This document shows positions 45,984-53,797 of a DNA stretch of 64,000 nt, one piece after another. The stretch spans positions 124,001 through 188,000 of the forward strand of contig CAWDMC010000011.1 in the NCBI GenBank assembly GCA_963803295.1. Reading direction: 5' to 3'. The notes under the pieces were generated by a model. That model was not told the DNA's origin, did no database searches, and worked only from the letters and a program-made list of their open reading frames with translations. A program made the translations under genes and the position numbers. Source of the DNA: CAWDMC01 sp963803295. Its GTDB lineage: Bacteria > Acidobacteriota > Terriglobia > UBA7540. The first letter of the stretch is position 1, and every line of letters starts with the position of its first letter.

Positions 45984-47729
45984 ATGATCAAATGGTGCCA
46001 CACTCAGTCTACATCGGGCTCCCAAAGCCTGCCTAATCGGACCCACGATCTCGTTGATAACAAAAGCACAACTCAATTCGCAAGGCCGGGATCCCTCGTG
46101 CCCGTGCGCATAGCTGGATCGCCGCGCCGCCTGGCCGGGATCATTCTTCTCGCTCACGCGGCGGCAGTCAACCTGTTCTGCCCCGCTTTGCAGGCTCAGG
46201 AACCCCAAGGTGCCTTGCTCGAATCGCACCAAAAGCGTGGGATGGCGTACCTCGAAACTCACAACTTCGAGGGGGCCACTATTGAGTTTCGCTTGGCGGT
46301 CCAAGCTGATCGGTTCGACCCTATGCCACACGACTCTCTGGGCGTGGCCTTGGCCGAGTCGGGCCACGTGGATCAGGCGGTGGCAGAATTCGAGAAAGCG
46401 ATCGCTCTATCGGACGATTTCGCTACCGCCAACCTGCACTTGGCCGTGGCTTACGACAAACTCGGCCGTACCTCCGACGCCGTCGCCCAGTACGAGCAGG
46501 TGCTATTCCTCACGCCTAATCAGACCGACGCCCGGTACGCGCTAAGCGCTGATTGCTGGAAAGTCGGCGACAAGGACGGGGCAATCCGGGCACTGCATCA
46601 AGTGGCCGAACAGAAGCCGTCTTACTTGGCAGAAGTTCGCTCGAATCTGGCTCTGGAGTTGAGCCAGGAAGGCAAATACCGAGAGGCTGTGGAAGAGTTG
46701 CAGGCGGCCGCCGCCCTAGAGCCTGGTTCGGTGAAGCTCTATATCCGCCTCTGTCAAGCCCTCGTCCAGAACCAGCAGCTCAAGGAAGCAGTGGAGGCCG
46801 GCCATCGCGCTGTCAGGCTTGCCCCAGAAAGCGCCGACGCCCATTACAGCCGGGCGGAGGCGCTGAGGGTCAGCGGAGATCTCAGTTCCGCGGAAGGCGA
46901 CTTCAGGAAGACGATTGAACTCGATGCAAAGTACCCGCGTGCCCACCGGCAACTCGGCATCGTATTGCGCCAGGCCGGCGAGTACGCCAAGGCAGCCGCC
47001 GAGCTTCGGGAAGCGATCATTCAGACTCCGGATGATGCGGAGTCCCATTACTATTTGGGATCCGTACTTCTTAAGCTCGGCGACCTGAATGCTGCCGTTG
47101 AACACCTAACGCAAGCGGTACGCCTGAACCCATTCGATTCGGGCTCCCACATCGCGCTGGCCAGAGCCCTCGGGCAAGCGGGCCGGACCGCGGACAGCCA
47201 AGCCGAGCTTAAGGCCGCTCAGAATTTGGACGACGTGCAAGCCAAGGCGGGAAGTTCCAGGATTCTGCTGGGCAATGCGGTGGATCACGTGAAGCAGGGC
47301 GAGCGAAGCAAGGCCATTGAGGATCTCCGCCGGGCTACAATGCTAAGCCCTGACTACGAAGAAGCTCAATACCAGCTTGCGCGCGCTCTTATCCTCGCCC
47401 ATGCCCCCAACGACGAAGTCATCCCCGTGCTGCAACGAGCCCTGGAGATCAAGCCGGACGACGCCCGAGCCCATCTTCAGCTGGGCAAGCGATTCGGTGC
47501 AATGGGAAAGGACTCGCAGGAAATAGCGGAGCTACGGCGGGCGGTTGAACTGGCCCCTGGCTTGATCGAAGCCCATCGAGCCTTGGCCGACGCGGCCCTG
47601 AGTCACAGGCAATTACCGTTAGCGATCGCGCAATACCGGGCGGCACTGGCGTGGGATCCTGCCAACGGAGAAGCCCGCAGAGGTCTCGCTCGGGCGCAGG
47701 CTCTTGCCCATCCCAAGAAGCCGCGATAA
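45984..47729 (+). CDS. TPR-repeat protein, secreted
   Basis: Up to 581 residues. A signal peptide (RRLAGIILLAHAAAVNLF, cleavage near LQAQ) follows an unusually long N-terminal tail, so a GTG about 40 codons downstream (46098) may be the true start. About fifteen TPR units fill the rest, such as GVALAESGHVDQAVAEFEKA, LGIVLRQAGEYAKAAAELRE and LARALGQAGRTADSQAELKA. It is divergent from the TonB receptor operon and convergent with the UnbV gene. A scaffold or binding role is likely. Confidence 0.82.
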   Translation: MIKWCHTQSTSGSQSLPNRTHDLVDNKSTTQFARPGSLVPVRIAGSPRRLAGIILLAHAAAVNLFCPALQAQEPQGALLESHQKRGMAYLETHNFEGATIEFRLAVQADRFDPMPHDSLGVALAESGHVDQAVAEFEKAIALSDDFATANLHLAVAYDKLGRTSDAVAQYEQVLFLTPNQTDARYALSADCWKVGDKDGAIRALHQVAEQKPSYLAEVRSNLALELSQEGKYREAVEELQAAAALEPGSVKLYIRLCQALVQNQQLKEAVEAGHRAVRLAPESADAHYSRAEALRVSGDLSSAEGDFRKTIELDAKYPRAHRQLGIVLRQAGEYAKAAAELREAIIQTPDDAESHYYLGSVLLKLGDLNAAVEHLTQAVRLNPFDSGSHIALARALGQAGRTADSQAELKAAQNLDDVQAKAGSSRILLGNAVDHVKQGERSKAIEDLRRATMLSPDYEEAQYQLARALILAHAPNDEVIPVLQRALEIKPDDARAHLQLGKRFGAMGKDSQEIAELRRAVELAPGLIEAHRALADAALSHRQLPLAIAQYRAALAWDPANGEARRGLARAQALAHPKKPR

Positions 47730-47768
47730 CCCTGGGACCGATCCCGGCTTTTGCCTGTTCATCCTTGC

Positions 47769-49499
47769 TTAATGCTTAATGCGGGGGAATTGCCGCGGGA
47801 CGATGCCCGTTCCCTCTTTGATTGTGACGATCTGGTCGCTGTCAATGTTCATGAGCTTGGTGAGCTCGCCGCTCGGCCAGTGGACCTCGAGAGAGTCGAT
47901 TCTCAGCCGGCTTCCAAGGCCAAAGTGCAGGCGGGGGTCCTGGGCAGACTGGAAGCTCATCCCTCCCTTGCGCTGGTCGTGTAGCGCGAGATCGCCTGCC
48001 ACCAGCTTGACACGAGAACCCACGCCATCGCGGTTCGAACGCGTTCCCACTAGCAGGATCTCCAGCCAGTGGTTGCGGTTGCCTCCGTCATTGCGCAGGA
48101 GCTGTGGCGCTTGACCGTTGTTGCTTACCAGAATGTCGAGGTCGCCGTCATTGTCGAAATCACCGATGGCCGCACCTCGACTCACTTTCGCCGCCAAAAA
48201 GTCGGCGCCGAGGCGATCGCTAACATTCTGAAAAACTCCCTTGCCGGTATTGCGGAACATCAGTTTCGGTTCGGCATAGGCCGTATCAGCGTGATAGAGC
48301 GAGATATTATCGAGTATGTGTCCATTCACAATCAGCAAATCACGGCTGCCGTCGTTGTCGTAATCCACGAACCGCGTCCCGAAGCCACTCAGATGAAAGG
48401 TGAGGTAGGCCAGATGGGCCTGATTGGTCTGGTCTTCAAAAGATCCGTCCCTCAGATTGCGATAGAGGCGGTCCTGCTCGAAGTCCAGATGGGTAACAAA
48501 CAAGTCAAGCCAGCCGCTGCCAGTCGTATCGGCCGCGTCAACACCCATGCCGGCCTCGGGCCTGCCGTCAATGCTCACCGCCGCACCCGCGACATAAGCG
48601 ACATCCGTGAAAGTGCCATCACGGTTGTTATGGAAGAGCGAGTTGGGCACCGAATCGTTGGCAATGAAAATATCCTGCCAGCCGTCGTTATCGTAATCGA
48701 AGGTCACCAGCGCGAGCCCGTTAGCGGACTTTCGGCCTAGGCCAGATGACATGCTCGCGTCAGTAAAAGTCCCGTCGCCGTTGTTGTGATAGAGCGTCGG
48801 AGGCTGGCCGTTGTAAACATCGGGATGACAATAGCCCCTCCTTCCGGGCTGGTGATCGCCGCACCACTTGTTGTTGTCAGGCGACCAATCCACATAGTTG
48901 GCAACCACGAGGTCAAGACGGCCATCGTTGTCATAGTCGAACCAAGCCGCGCTCGACCCCCACCTGCCCGGATTGGCCACGCCCGCACGCGCCGTCACGT
49001 CAGTGAAGGTCCCGTCCCCATTGTTGTGATAAAGGATTGACCGGTCATAGCCGGCAACATAGAGGTCCGGATAACCGTCGTTGTCGTAATCGCCCACGGC
49101 GATTCCCATTCCGAACAGGCCCTGGGCACCAACCCCTGCCTTTTCGGTGACGTCGGTGAATGTCCCGTTCCCATTATTACGGTAAAGCGCGCTGCGCAAC
49201 GTATGCCGCGGCTGGTACATGCTGGTGGCGGCGCTGTTCACAAGGTAAAGGTCCAGCAGACCATCCTGGTCGTAGTCAATCCACCCGCAACCGGCGCCCA
49301 TGGTTTCGATAAGATACTTCTCCCGTGACGCAGCATTATCATGACGAAAGGTAATACCGACCGCCTGGGCGATATCCACAAAAGTAACCGGACGAGCCCG
49401 AAACACCTGCGAAGAAGCCCTCACTGGTCGGGAGGAGGCAACTATCAGCGCCGTCCGCCGAAGTGCTTCTCGCCGTGAGATTGGGCTTCTCCACCTCAT
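47769..49499 (-). CDS. FG-GAP repeat / ASPIC-UnbV (CRTAC1-like) protein
   Basis: About 576 residues with a Tat-like leader (SPISRREALRRTALIVASS). The body is a beta-propeller with repeated calcium-binding D-x-D-x-D-G-x-x-D loops: DYDQDGLLDLYLVNS, DYDNDGYPDLYVAGY, DYDNDGWQDIFIAND, DFDNDGDLDILVSNN. The C-terminal ASPIC/UnbV domain reads GVGSRVKLVAGD to LEVHWPSGELTKLMN. Such proteins are exported and commonly paired with Oar-like receptors and TPR proteins, though their ligand is unknown. The ATG at 49499 was preferred to a GTG at 49541. An IS701-type element has inserted just upstream. Confidence 0.88.
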   Translation of the reverse strand: MRWRSPISRREALRRTALIVASSRPVRASSQVFRARPVTFVDIAQAVGITFRHDNAASREKYLIETMGAGCGWIDYDQDGLLDLYLVNSAATSMYQPRHTLRSALYRNNGNGTFTDVTEKAGVGAQGLFGMGIAVGDYDNDGYPDLYVAGYDRSILYHNNGDGTFTDVTARAGVANPGRWGSSAAWFDYDNDGRLDLVVANYVDWSPDNNKWCGDHQPGRRGYCHPDVYNGQPPTLYHNNGDGTFTDASMSSGLGRKSANGLALVTFDYDNDGWQDIFIANDSVPNSLFHNNRDGTFTDVAYVAGAAVSIDGRPEAGMGVDAADTTGSGWLDLFVTHLDFEQDRLYRNLRDGSFEDQTNQAHLAYLTFHLSGFGTRFVDYDNDGSRDLLIVNGHILDNISLYHADTAYAEPKLMFRNTGKGVFQNVSDRLGADFLAAKVSRGAAIGDFDNDGDLDILVSNNGQAPQLLRNDGGNRNHWLEILLVGTRSNRDGVGSRVKLVAGDLALHDQRKGGMSFQSAQDPRLHFGLGSRLRIDSLEVHWPSGELTKLMNIDSDQIVTIKEGTGIVPRQFPRIKH

Positions 49500-49522
49500 G
49501 GGTCTGGTTGGAATTGAGATTT

Positions 49523-49542
49523 CAGTATACCCGTTTCGCACT
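49523..49542. promoter_or_regulatory. Palindrome-like site upstream of the UnbV gene (site B)
   Basis: Plus strand CAGTATACCCGTTTCGCACT, related to site C (AGTATCCCGTTTGG) and to site A (AGTATAC). It lies 24-43 bases before the ATG at 49499 and contains TATACT on the minus strand. The second half-site is poorly conserved. Confidence 0.35.
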
Positions 49543-49570
49543 CTTCCACAGCGAGTCGCATGTTACAAAG

Positions 49571-49599
49571 ATCATACTGGCCTAGTAATACTAGGTTAA
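49571..49599 (-). promoter_or_regulatory. Possible hybrid promoter: chromosomal -10 with a -35 from the IS end
   Basis: Minus strand TATGAT (49576-49571) sits 17 bases from TTAACC (49599-49594), which lies inside the IS701 terminal repeat. The insertion would have removed the original -35 of the UnbV gene and supplied a weak substitute. Confidence 0.3.
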
Positions 49600-50984
49600 G
49601 TTATCCTTGACATCATGCTCTCTCCGGCGCTAAGCTTCGGCCATGACGCCACGGGAGTTGAAGGCTCTCGATCAGCAACTGACCGCTTTTCTCAAAGATG
49701 TGCTTGCCCCTTTGGGTCGGAAAGAGCGACGTCATTGGGCGCGAGTCTATGTTCAAGGCCTGCTGCTCGACGGTGAGCGCAAATCGATCGAGCCTATGGC
49801 GGACCGCATTCCAGGCGCTGACGTCCAGGCCTTGCGGCAATTTGTGGGGCAAAGCCCCTGGGCCGTAGAGGCGGTGCAGCAGGAGTTGGCGCGCAAGGTG
49901 GTGGACCTGCTCAGCGCCCCGGAAGTCTGGATTGTGGATGAAACCTCGTTTCCCAAGGCAGGCCAGCACTCGGTGGGGGTAGCACGGCAGTATTGCGGAG
50001 CCCTGGGTAAGGTAGCCAACTGTCAGGTGGCCGTGACCCTGCATTGGTCGAGTGCAGAAGCCAGCTGCCCGCTGGGGTGGCGGTTGTATTTGCCGCGGGC
50101 CTGGATGGAGGATGAGGAGCGAGCGCGCGAGGTGAAGTTGCCGGAAAAGCTGACCTATCGCAGTCAGGCCGAACTGGCTTTGGAGCTGATCGATCAGATG
50201 TTGAGTTGGGAAGTGCCATCCCTGCCGGTGGTGGCGGACTCGGCTTACGGCAACAGCTTTGACTTCCGCGCGCAGTTGCGTCAACGCCAATTGTCTTACG
50301 TGATGGCCGTCGAGAAGAGCACAGTGGTTTGGACCGAAGATCCCAACGACATCCCGGTGCCGCCTTCCGCCCCCACGGGCCGGCCCCGGCGCTATCCACC
50401 CTTGGAAGCAACACCGGTGCCGCCAGACCTTGCTACCGTCGCCCGCCAGTTGTCCGAGACGGCCTGGAAGAAAGTGACCTGGCGTGCGGGTACTCGCGGT
50501 CGCCAGCGCTCGCGTTTCGCCAAGCTGAAAGTCTGGGCCGCCCATCTTTGGCGTTCGCAGGAACACCCCGAGCGGGTGGCCGAATGGCTGCTGATGGAAT
50601 GGCCCGAAGGAGAAGCGGAACCGACCAAGTACTGGCTGGCGCAGTTGGGTCCGGGCCCGCCCGCGCTCTGCCGTCTGGTGAAAATGGCTCATGCCCGCTG
50701 GCGTATCGAGATGGACTACCGCGAGTTGAAAGATGAACTCGGGCTGGATCACTTTGAAGGCCGGCACTGGTTGGGCTGGCATCATCACGTGACTTTGGTC
50801 ACCTTGGCTTATGCCTTTCTTCGCTTGGAGCAAGCACGCCTTAAAAAAAACTTCTGGTGTGACCTTGCCGCAAGTGCGGAAGAGACTGCAACGGATTCTG
50901 ATTAGGTTGGGCGGCTTTTGCCCTTGGTGCCACATGCAATTTCCCAAACTTAACAGCTCTTGACACTTAACCTAGTATTACTAG
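49582..50984. mobile_element. Complete IS701-family insertion sequence
   Basis: Perfect 20-bp inverted ends: CTAGTAATACTAGGTTAAGT at 49582-49601 and its reverse complement at 50965-50984. They bracket a single full-length transposase gene. The outermost CTAG at each end fits the YTAR four-base target duplication known for IS701, which would make the element proper 49586-50980 (1,395 bp). CTAG is itself palindromic, so it could also be part of the inverted repeat. The ends and frame are undamaged, so the element may still be active. Confidence 0.88.
49643..50905 (+). CDS. IS701-family DDE transposase
   Basis: A 420-residue transposase. The DDE triad is visible: first Asp in VWIVDETSFPKAG, second Asp in LPVVADSAYGNSF, and Glu in MDYRELKDELGLDHFEGR, the Y-(2)-R-(3)-E-(6)-K-like region of IS4-related enzymes. 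The N-terminal RRHWARVYVQGLLLDGERKS block is characteristic of IS701. It is intact and begins about 60 bases inside the left end. A 444-codon antisense frame covers the same region and is treated as a shadow. Confidence 0.92.
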   Translation: MTPRELKALDQQLTAFLKDVLAPLGRKERRHWARVYVQGLLLDGERKSIEPMADRIPGADVQALRQFVGQSPWAVEAVQQELARKVVDLLSAPEVWIVDETSFPKAGQHSVGVARQYCGALGKVANCQVAVTLHWSSAEASCPLGWRLYLPRAWMEDEERAREVKLPEKLTYRSQAELALELIDQMLSWEVPSLPVVADSAYGNSFDFRAQLRQRQLSYVMAVEKSTVVWTEDPNDIPVPPSAPTGRPRRYPPLEATPVPPDLATVARQLSETAWKKVTWRAGTRGRQRSRFAKLKVWAAHLWRSQEHPERVAEWLLMEWPEGEAEPTKYWLAQLGPGPPALCRLVKMAHARWRIEMDYRELKDELGLDHFEGRHWLGWHHHVTLVTLAYAFLRLEQARLKKNFWCDLAASAEETATDSD

Positions 50985-51010
50985 CGGGCTGCGGAAAACC
51001 CTCCGAAACT

Positions 51011-51097
51011 GTCATCCTGAGCGCAGCGAAGGATCTCGCCTTGTGTATTTTCAATGCAATGCGAGATTCTTCGCCGCCTGCGGCTCCTCAGAATGAC
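51011..51097. repeat. Imperfect inverted repeat (dispersed palindromic element)
   Basis: The left arm GTCATCCTGAGCGCAGCGAA (continuing GGATCTCGC) pairs with a right arm whose reverse complement starts GTCATTCTGAGGAGC and ends GAAGAATCTCGC. About 20 bases separate the arms, and weaker similarity extends outward to about 50985-51130. The sequence is of a type I recall as abundant in Acidobacteriota genomes between genes. A folded transcript would form a long hairpin. Confidence 0.6.
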
Positions 51098-51228
51098 GGT
51101 AGCGACGAGTTTTTCCCAGACTGCTAGGCTAGCCTGGTCCAGAGGGCTCGTCCGTTGCCACGCACTACTTGTCCTGTCAACGAAATCCCTGTAAGTGACT
51201 GTGATCGTAGGGGTCGCGTGACGGACCC

Positions 51229-51256
51229 TTGACACCCCGTTTGGCAACGTTATACT
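51229..51256 (+). promoter_or_regulatory. Sigma70-type promoter of vapBC2
   Basis: TTGACA (51229-51234), a 16-base spacer and TATACT (51251-51256): a strong promoter about 40 bases before the antitoxin start. Confidence 0.7.
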
Positions 51257-51257
51257 T

Positions 51258-51280
51258 ATGCTCATCAGCATGCTCATCAG
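51258..51280 (+). repeat. Tandem 12-bp repeat at the vapBC2 transcription start, probable operator
   Basis: ATGCTCATCAGC is followed directly by ATGCTCATCAG, placing two direct repeats right after the -10 and over the transcription start. The period (12 bp) equals that of the repeat before vapBC1. Autorepression by the ribbon-helix-helix antitoxin is expected. Confidence 0.5.
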
Positions 51281-51294
51281 GGAGAATCATCATC

Positions 51295-51540
51295 GTGCCT
51301 TCTACTCGTCGCACCCAACTTTTGATGGACCCGGAGGAATTCCGTCACCTCAAGGCCATCGCACGGCGCCGCAAGACTTCCGTCGCCGAACTGATTCGGT
51401 CGGCCGTTCGGGAGGCCTATCTCGTAAAGCAGCCGGAGCGCGGCCCCATCGTCGAAACGATCGTGCACATGAGGCTTCCAAAGATGAACTGGAAGAAGAT
51501 TAAGAAAGAGATCGAGGCAGGCCATGCGCGTGTTCCTTGA
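51295..51540 (+). CDS. Ribbon-helix-helix antitoxin (CopG/VapB-like)
   Basis: An 81-residue protein. TRRTQLLMDPEEFRHLKAIA followed by TSVAELIRSAVREAYL is a ribbon-helix-helix DNA-binding domain. The C-terminal tail (VHMRLPKMNWKKIKKEIEAG) should bind the toxin. The start is a GTG at 51295 with GGGAGA seven bases upstream; an ATG thirteen codons later would delete the DNA-binding strand. It overlaps the toxin gene by 17 bases. It is the antitoxin and autorepressor of the pair. Confidence 0.8.
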   Translation: MPSTRRTQLLMDPEEFRHLKAIARRRKTSVAELIRSAVREAYLVKQPERGPIVETIVHMRLPKMNWKKIKKEIEAGHARVP

Positions 51541-51934
51541 TACTAACATCTTTCTCTATGCTGCGGGTACGAGCCACTCCCTGCGTGGGGCCTGCGCGAA
51601 CGTGTTGCGCCTGGTAGCCGATGGAACGATTGAGGCCACGGTGAACAGCGAAGTTGTCCAGGAGATCCTCTACGTGCTCACTCGTCGCGGGCGGCCCGGA
51701 GACGCCCTGACCCTGGCCCGGAGCCTGCTATCCTTGTTCCCGGATCTCTTGCCGGTTACACGCGAAGATGTCCTCGGCGCGTGCGACCTTCTGCAACAAC
51801 ATCCCCGGCTTTCCGTAAGGGATGCCCTGCACGTTGCGACGATGTTGCGGAACGGGCTGAAAACAATTGTGAGTGTGGATTCCGATTTCGACCAGCTTTC
51901 GCAAATCCATCGACTTGCACCCGGCGAACTCTGA
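51524..51934 (+). CDS. PIN-domain RNase toxin (VapC family, second)
   Basis: A 136-residue PIN domain with Asp6 in RVFLDTNIFLYA, Glu47 in VVQEILYVL, Asp100 in SVRDALHVATM, and Asp119/Asp121 in VSVDSDFDQL. This is the full acidic quartet of an active VapC ribonuclease. It overlaps the antitoxin gene and lies 15 bases from the end of the converging glycosidase-like gene. Confidence 0.88.
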   Translation: MRVFLDTNIFLYAAGTSHSLRGACANVLRLVADGTIEATVNSEVVQEILYVLTRRGRPGDALTLARSLLSLFPDLLPVTREDVLGACDLLQQHPRLSVRDALHVATMLRNGLKTIVSVDSDFDQLSQIHRLAPGEL

Positions 51935-51949
51935 TGGTGCAGAATGGCC

Positions 51950-53741
51950 TCAAGTGATTCCCGCTCGTTGCTTCGCCCGGACAATCACCGCGCCCATTTC
52001 CTCCCGGTAACGATCGAAGGTATCGTCCACGACCGTGAGGGTCGGAATCTGGTGCGGACTGAGCGAGAGGGTCTTCGAATCAAAGCGCGCAAACCCGGAT
52101 TCATGGACCCCGCTCGATCCTCGGCCGGGAGCCGGATGGCTCAGGTGCTGGAAAGACCGCACGTATTTATCCATAGCTGCCGGATACGCCGACTCCGAGA
52201 GCACATGATAGAAAGGAATGAACGACATCAGAGCGTCATAATGCATCTCGCCGCAGACCAAGACGCCGGGATGCTTCGCGGCGATCTCCGCAACTAATTC
52301 TTTTGTTCCTTCGTGCGTGTCGGCCCTGGTGTTGTTTTCCCAGCCACCCGCAATGTCCAGGAAATACGAATCCACGCCGTAGCGTTCGATGAATCCGGAG
52401 ATCCGGCCTGCCAGCCAGTCGCGCCACGAGTCGACGCCAACGTTCATGTAGGCTCCCCACCCCTCCATGTGCCGGTCGTTGTCCCAATCCACCCAGTTCA
52501 GGTTGAAGGCATCGCCGTCAATCTGCGCCATAGTGGCGTCGGCGACCTTGGAAAACATCTCAAGCGCGCTATTAGCGGCGTTGGCGCCGAACATGGGCAT
52601 GAAATGATAACCGAGCGCCTTGCCCTTTTCCACGAGGGTCCGGAGACCCGCCTCGCCTCCCAGTCGCGCGTCGACCTCGTACAAGGGATAATTCCAGTAG
52701 TAGCGGCCGTCCCAAGCGGGCAGGAACACCAGCACCCGGCTGGGCTGAATCCGGGTGGCGATCCACTCGAGGATCGCGCGCATCCGGGCGAAATCGTTGA
52801 ACACGTAGCCGGTCCAGTGCATACCATGAAGCGAGACCACCAAAGCGATCTCGCGCAGCCAGGCGGGAACGTCAGCACGGTTTTCCCAGTCTGGCACCTT
52901 GAAGGTGCGCTCGACGTGTTCGAAGTGCGGCCGGAACGCGGCGTCAAGACTACTTGTCCGTCCGAACCTCCAGGTACAACTTTCAATCCTGTTGCTCTTC
53001 TGCCATCCTTCTCTCTCAAAGACCAACTCGACCCGATAGCCCCTTCTCTCCCGGCTGAAGGTAGAAGCGATTCGCCTTGACCTCGCGATTGAGAGCAGAG
53101 AGAAAGAAGAACTCCTCCTCACCGGCCTGAATCACAGCGAGAGGAGTGTTCATGCCTTCAGCGATGAAGAGCGACCCGCCGCTGAATGGATACCCAAGTA
53201 ACACCTCGTCGTCCTTGGGGTCGATGAAACGCTGGCCACCCGCCGAAATCTTGCCACGAGGCACGCCTCGGACGATGGCAGCCACTGACTTGATAGGCCG
53301 GTCCATCTCGGCCTTGGCCTCGCATTCGACGAACACCCCGTTCTTGCGCAGTCGAGCCTCAAGCTTGCCAGACCCTTTCTGCTGACCTCCTGCCCAGACA
53401 AGTTGCGAGCAGTGGATCGCCAGAGCCTGGTCCTTCTCCTCAACCGTCATCGCATCGCGGTCGAGCGCATAAGTGTTCTCGAAGGTATAGAGGCGGAAAG
53501 AAACGCGCAGTCCCTCGAACTCCACCGCAGGCTCGGGGAAATCGAAGCTGAATTTCATGAAGCTGCGCCCGCGAGGCGGAACGAATACATCTGAGGTCGA
53601 GGTCAGCGGTAGTATACGATCGTGCGAAGGCGTCCAAACCGCGGCTTGGGCGTTGGGCTCGGCAGTTCGGAGGTGCTCTGGGACTAGAGAAGCTCCCGCA
53701 ACCAGGGCGCTGTTCCTCAGCAGTTCTCGGCGCGATATCAT
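51950..53741 (-). pseudogene. Secreted TIM-barrel glycosidase-like protein, one frameshift
   Basis: Two overlapping frames encode one protein of about 597 residues. The first (53016-53741) has a Tat leader (ISRRELLRNSALVAGASLVP) and a beta-sandwich; the second (51950-53122) has the barrel, with VVSLHGMHWTGYVFNDFARM, VLVFLPAWDGRYYWNYPLYE, FNLNWVDWDNDRHMEGWGAY and GVDSYFLDIAGGWENNTR. The break falls in a run of four C (53040-53043): removing one gives LQPGEKGYRVELVFEREG, joining the domains smoothly. The acidic residues at strand ends suggest a retaining glycosidase. AGGAGG precedes the ATG at 53741. Confidence 0.75.
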
Positions 53742-53797
53742 CCCGATCCTCCTGGGTGCTCGCAGGCACTTGCGCTCCGGTGCGCGTCGGTAGGTGG

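Noticed and set aside
47730..47768. GGGA-ccga-TCCC followed by TTTT as a terminator
   Set aside because: The stem is only four base pairs.
49613..50947. 444-codon minus-strand frame across the IS
   Set aside because: Mirror frame of the transposase, without recognisable motifs.
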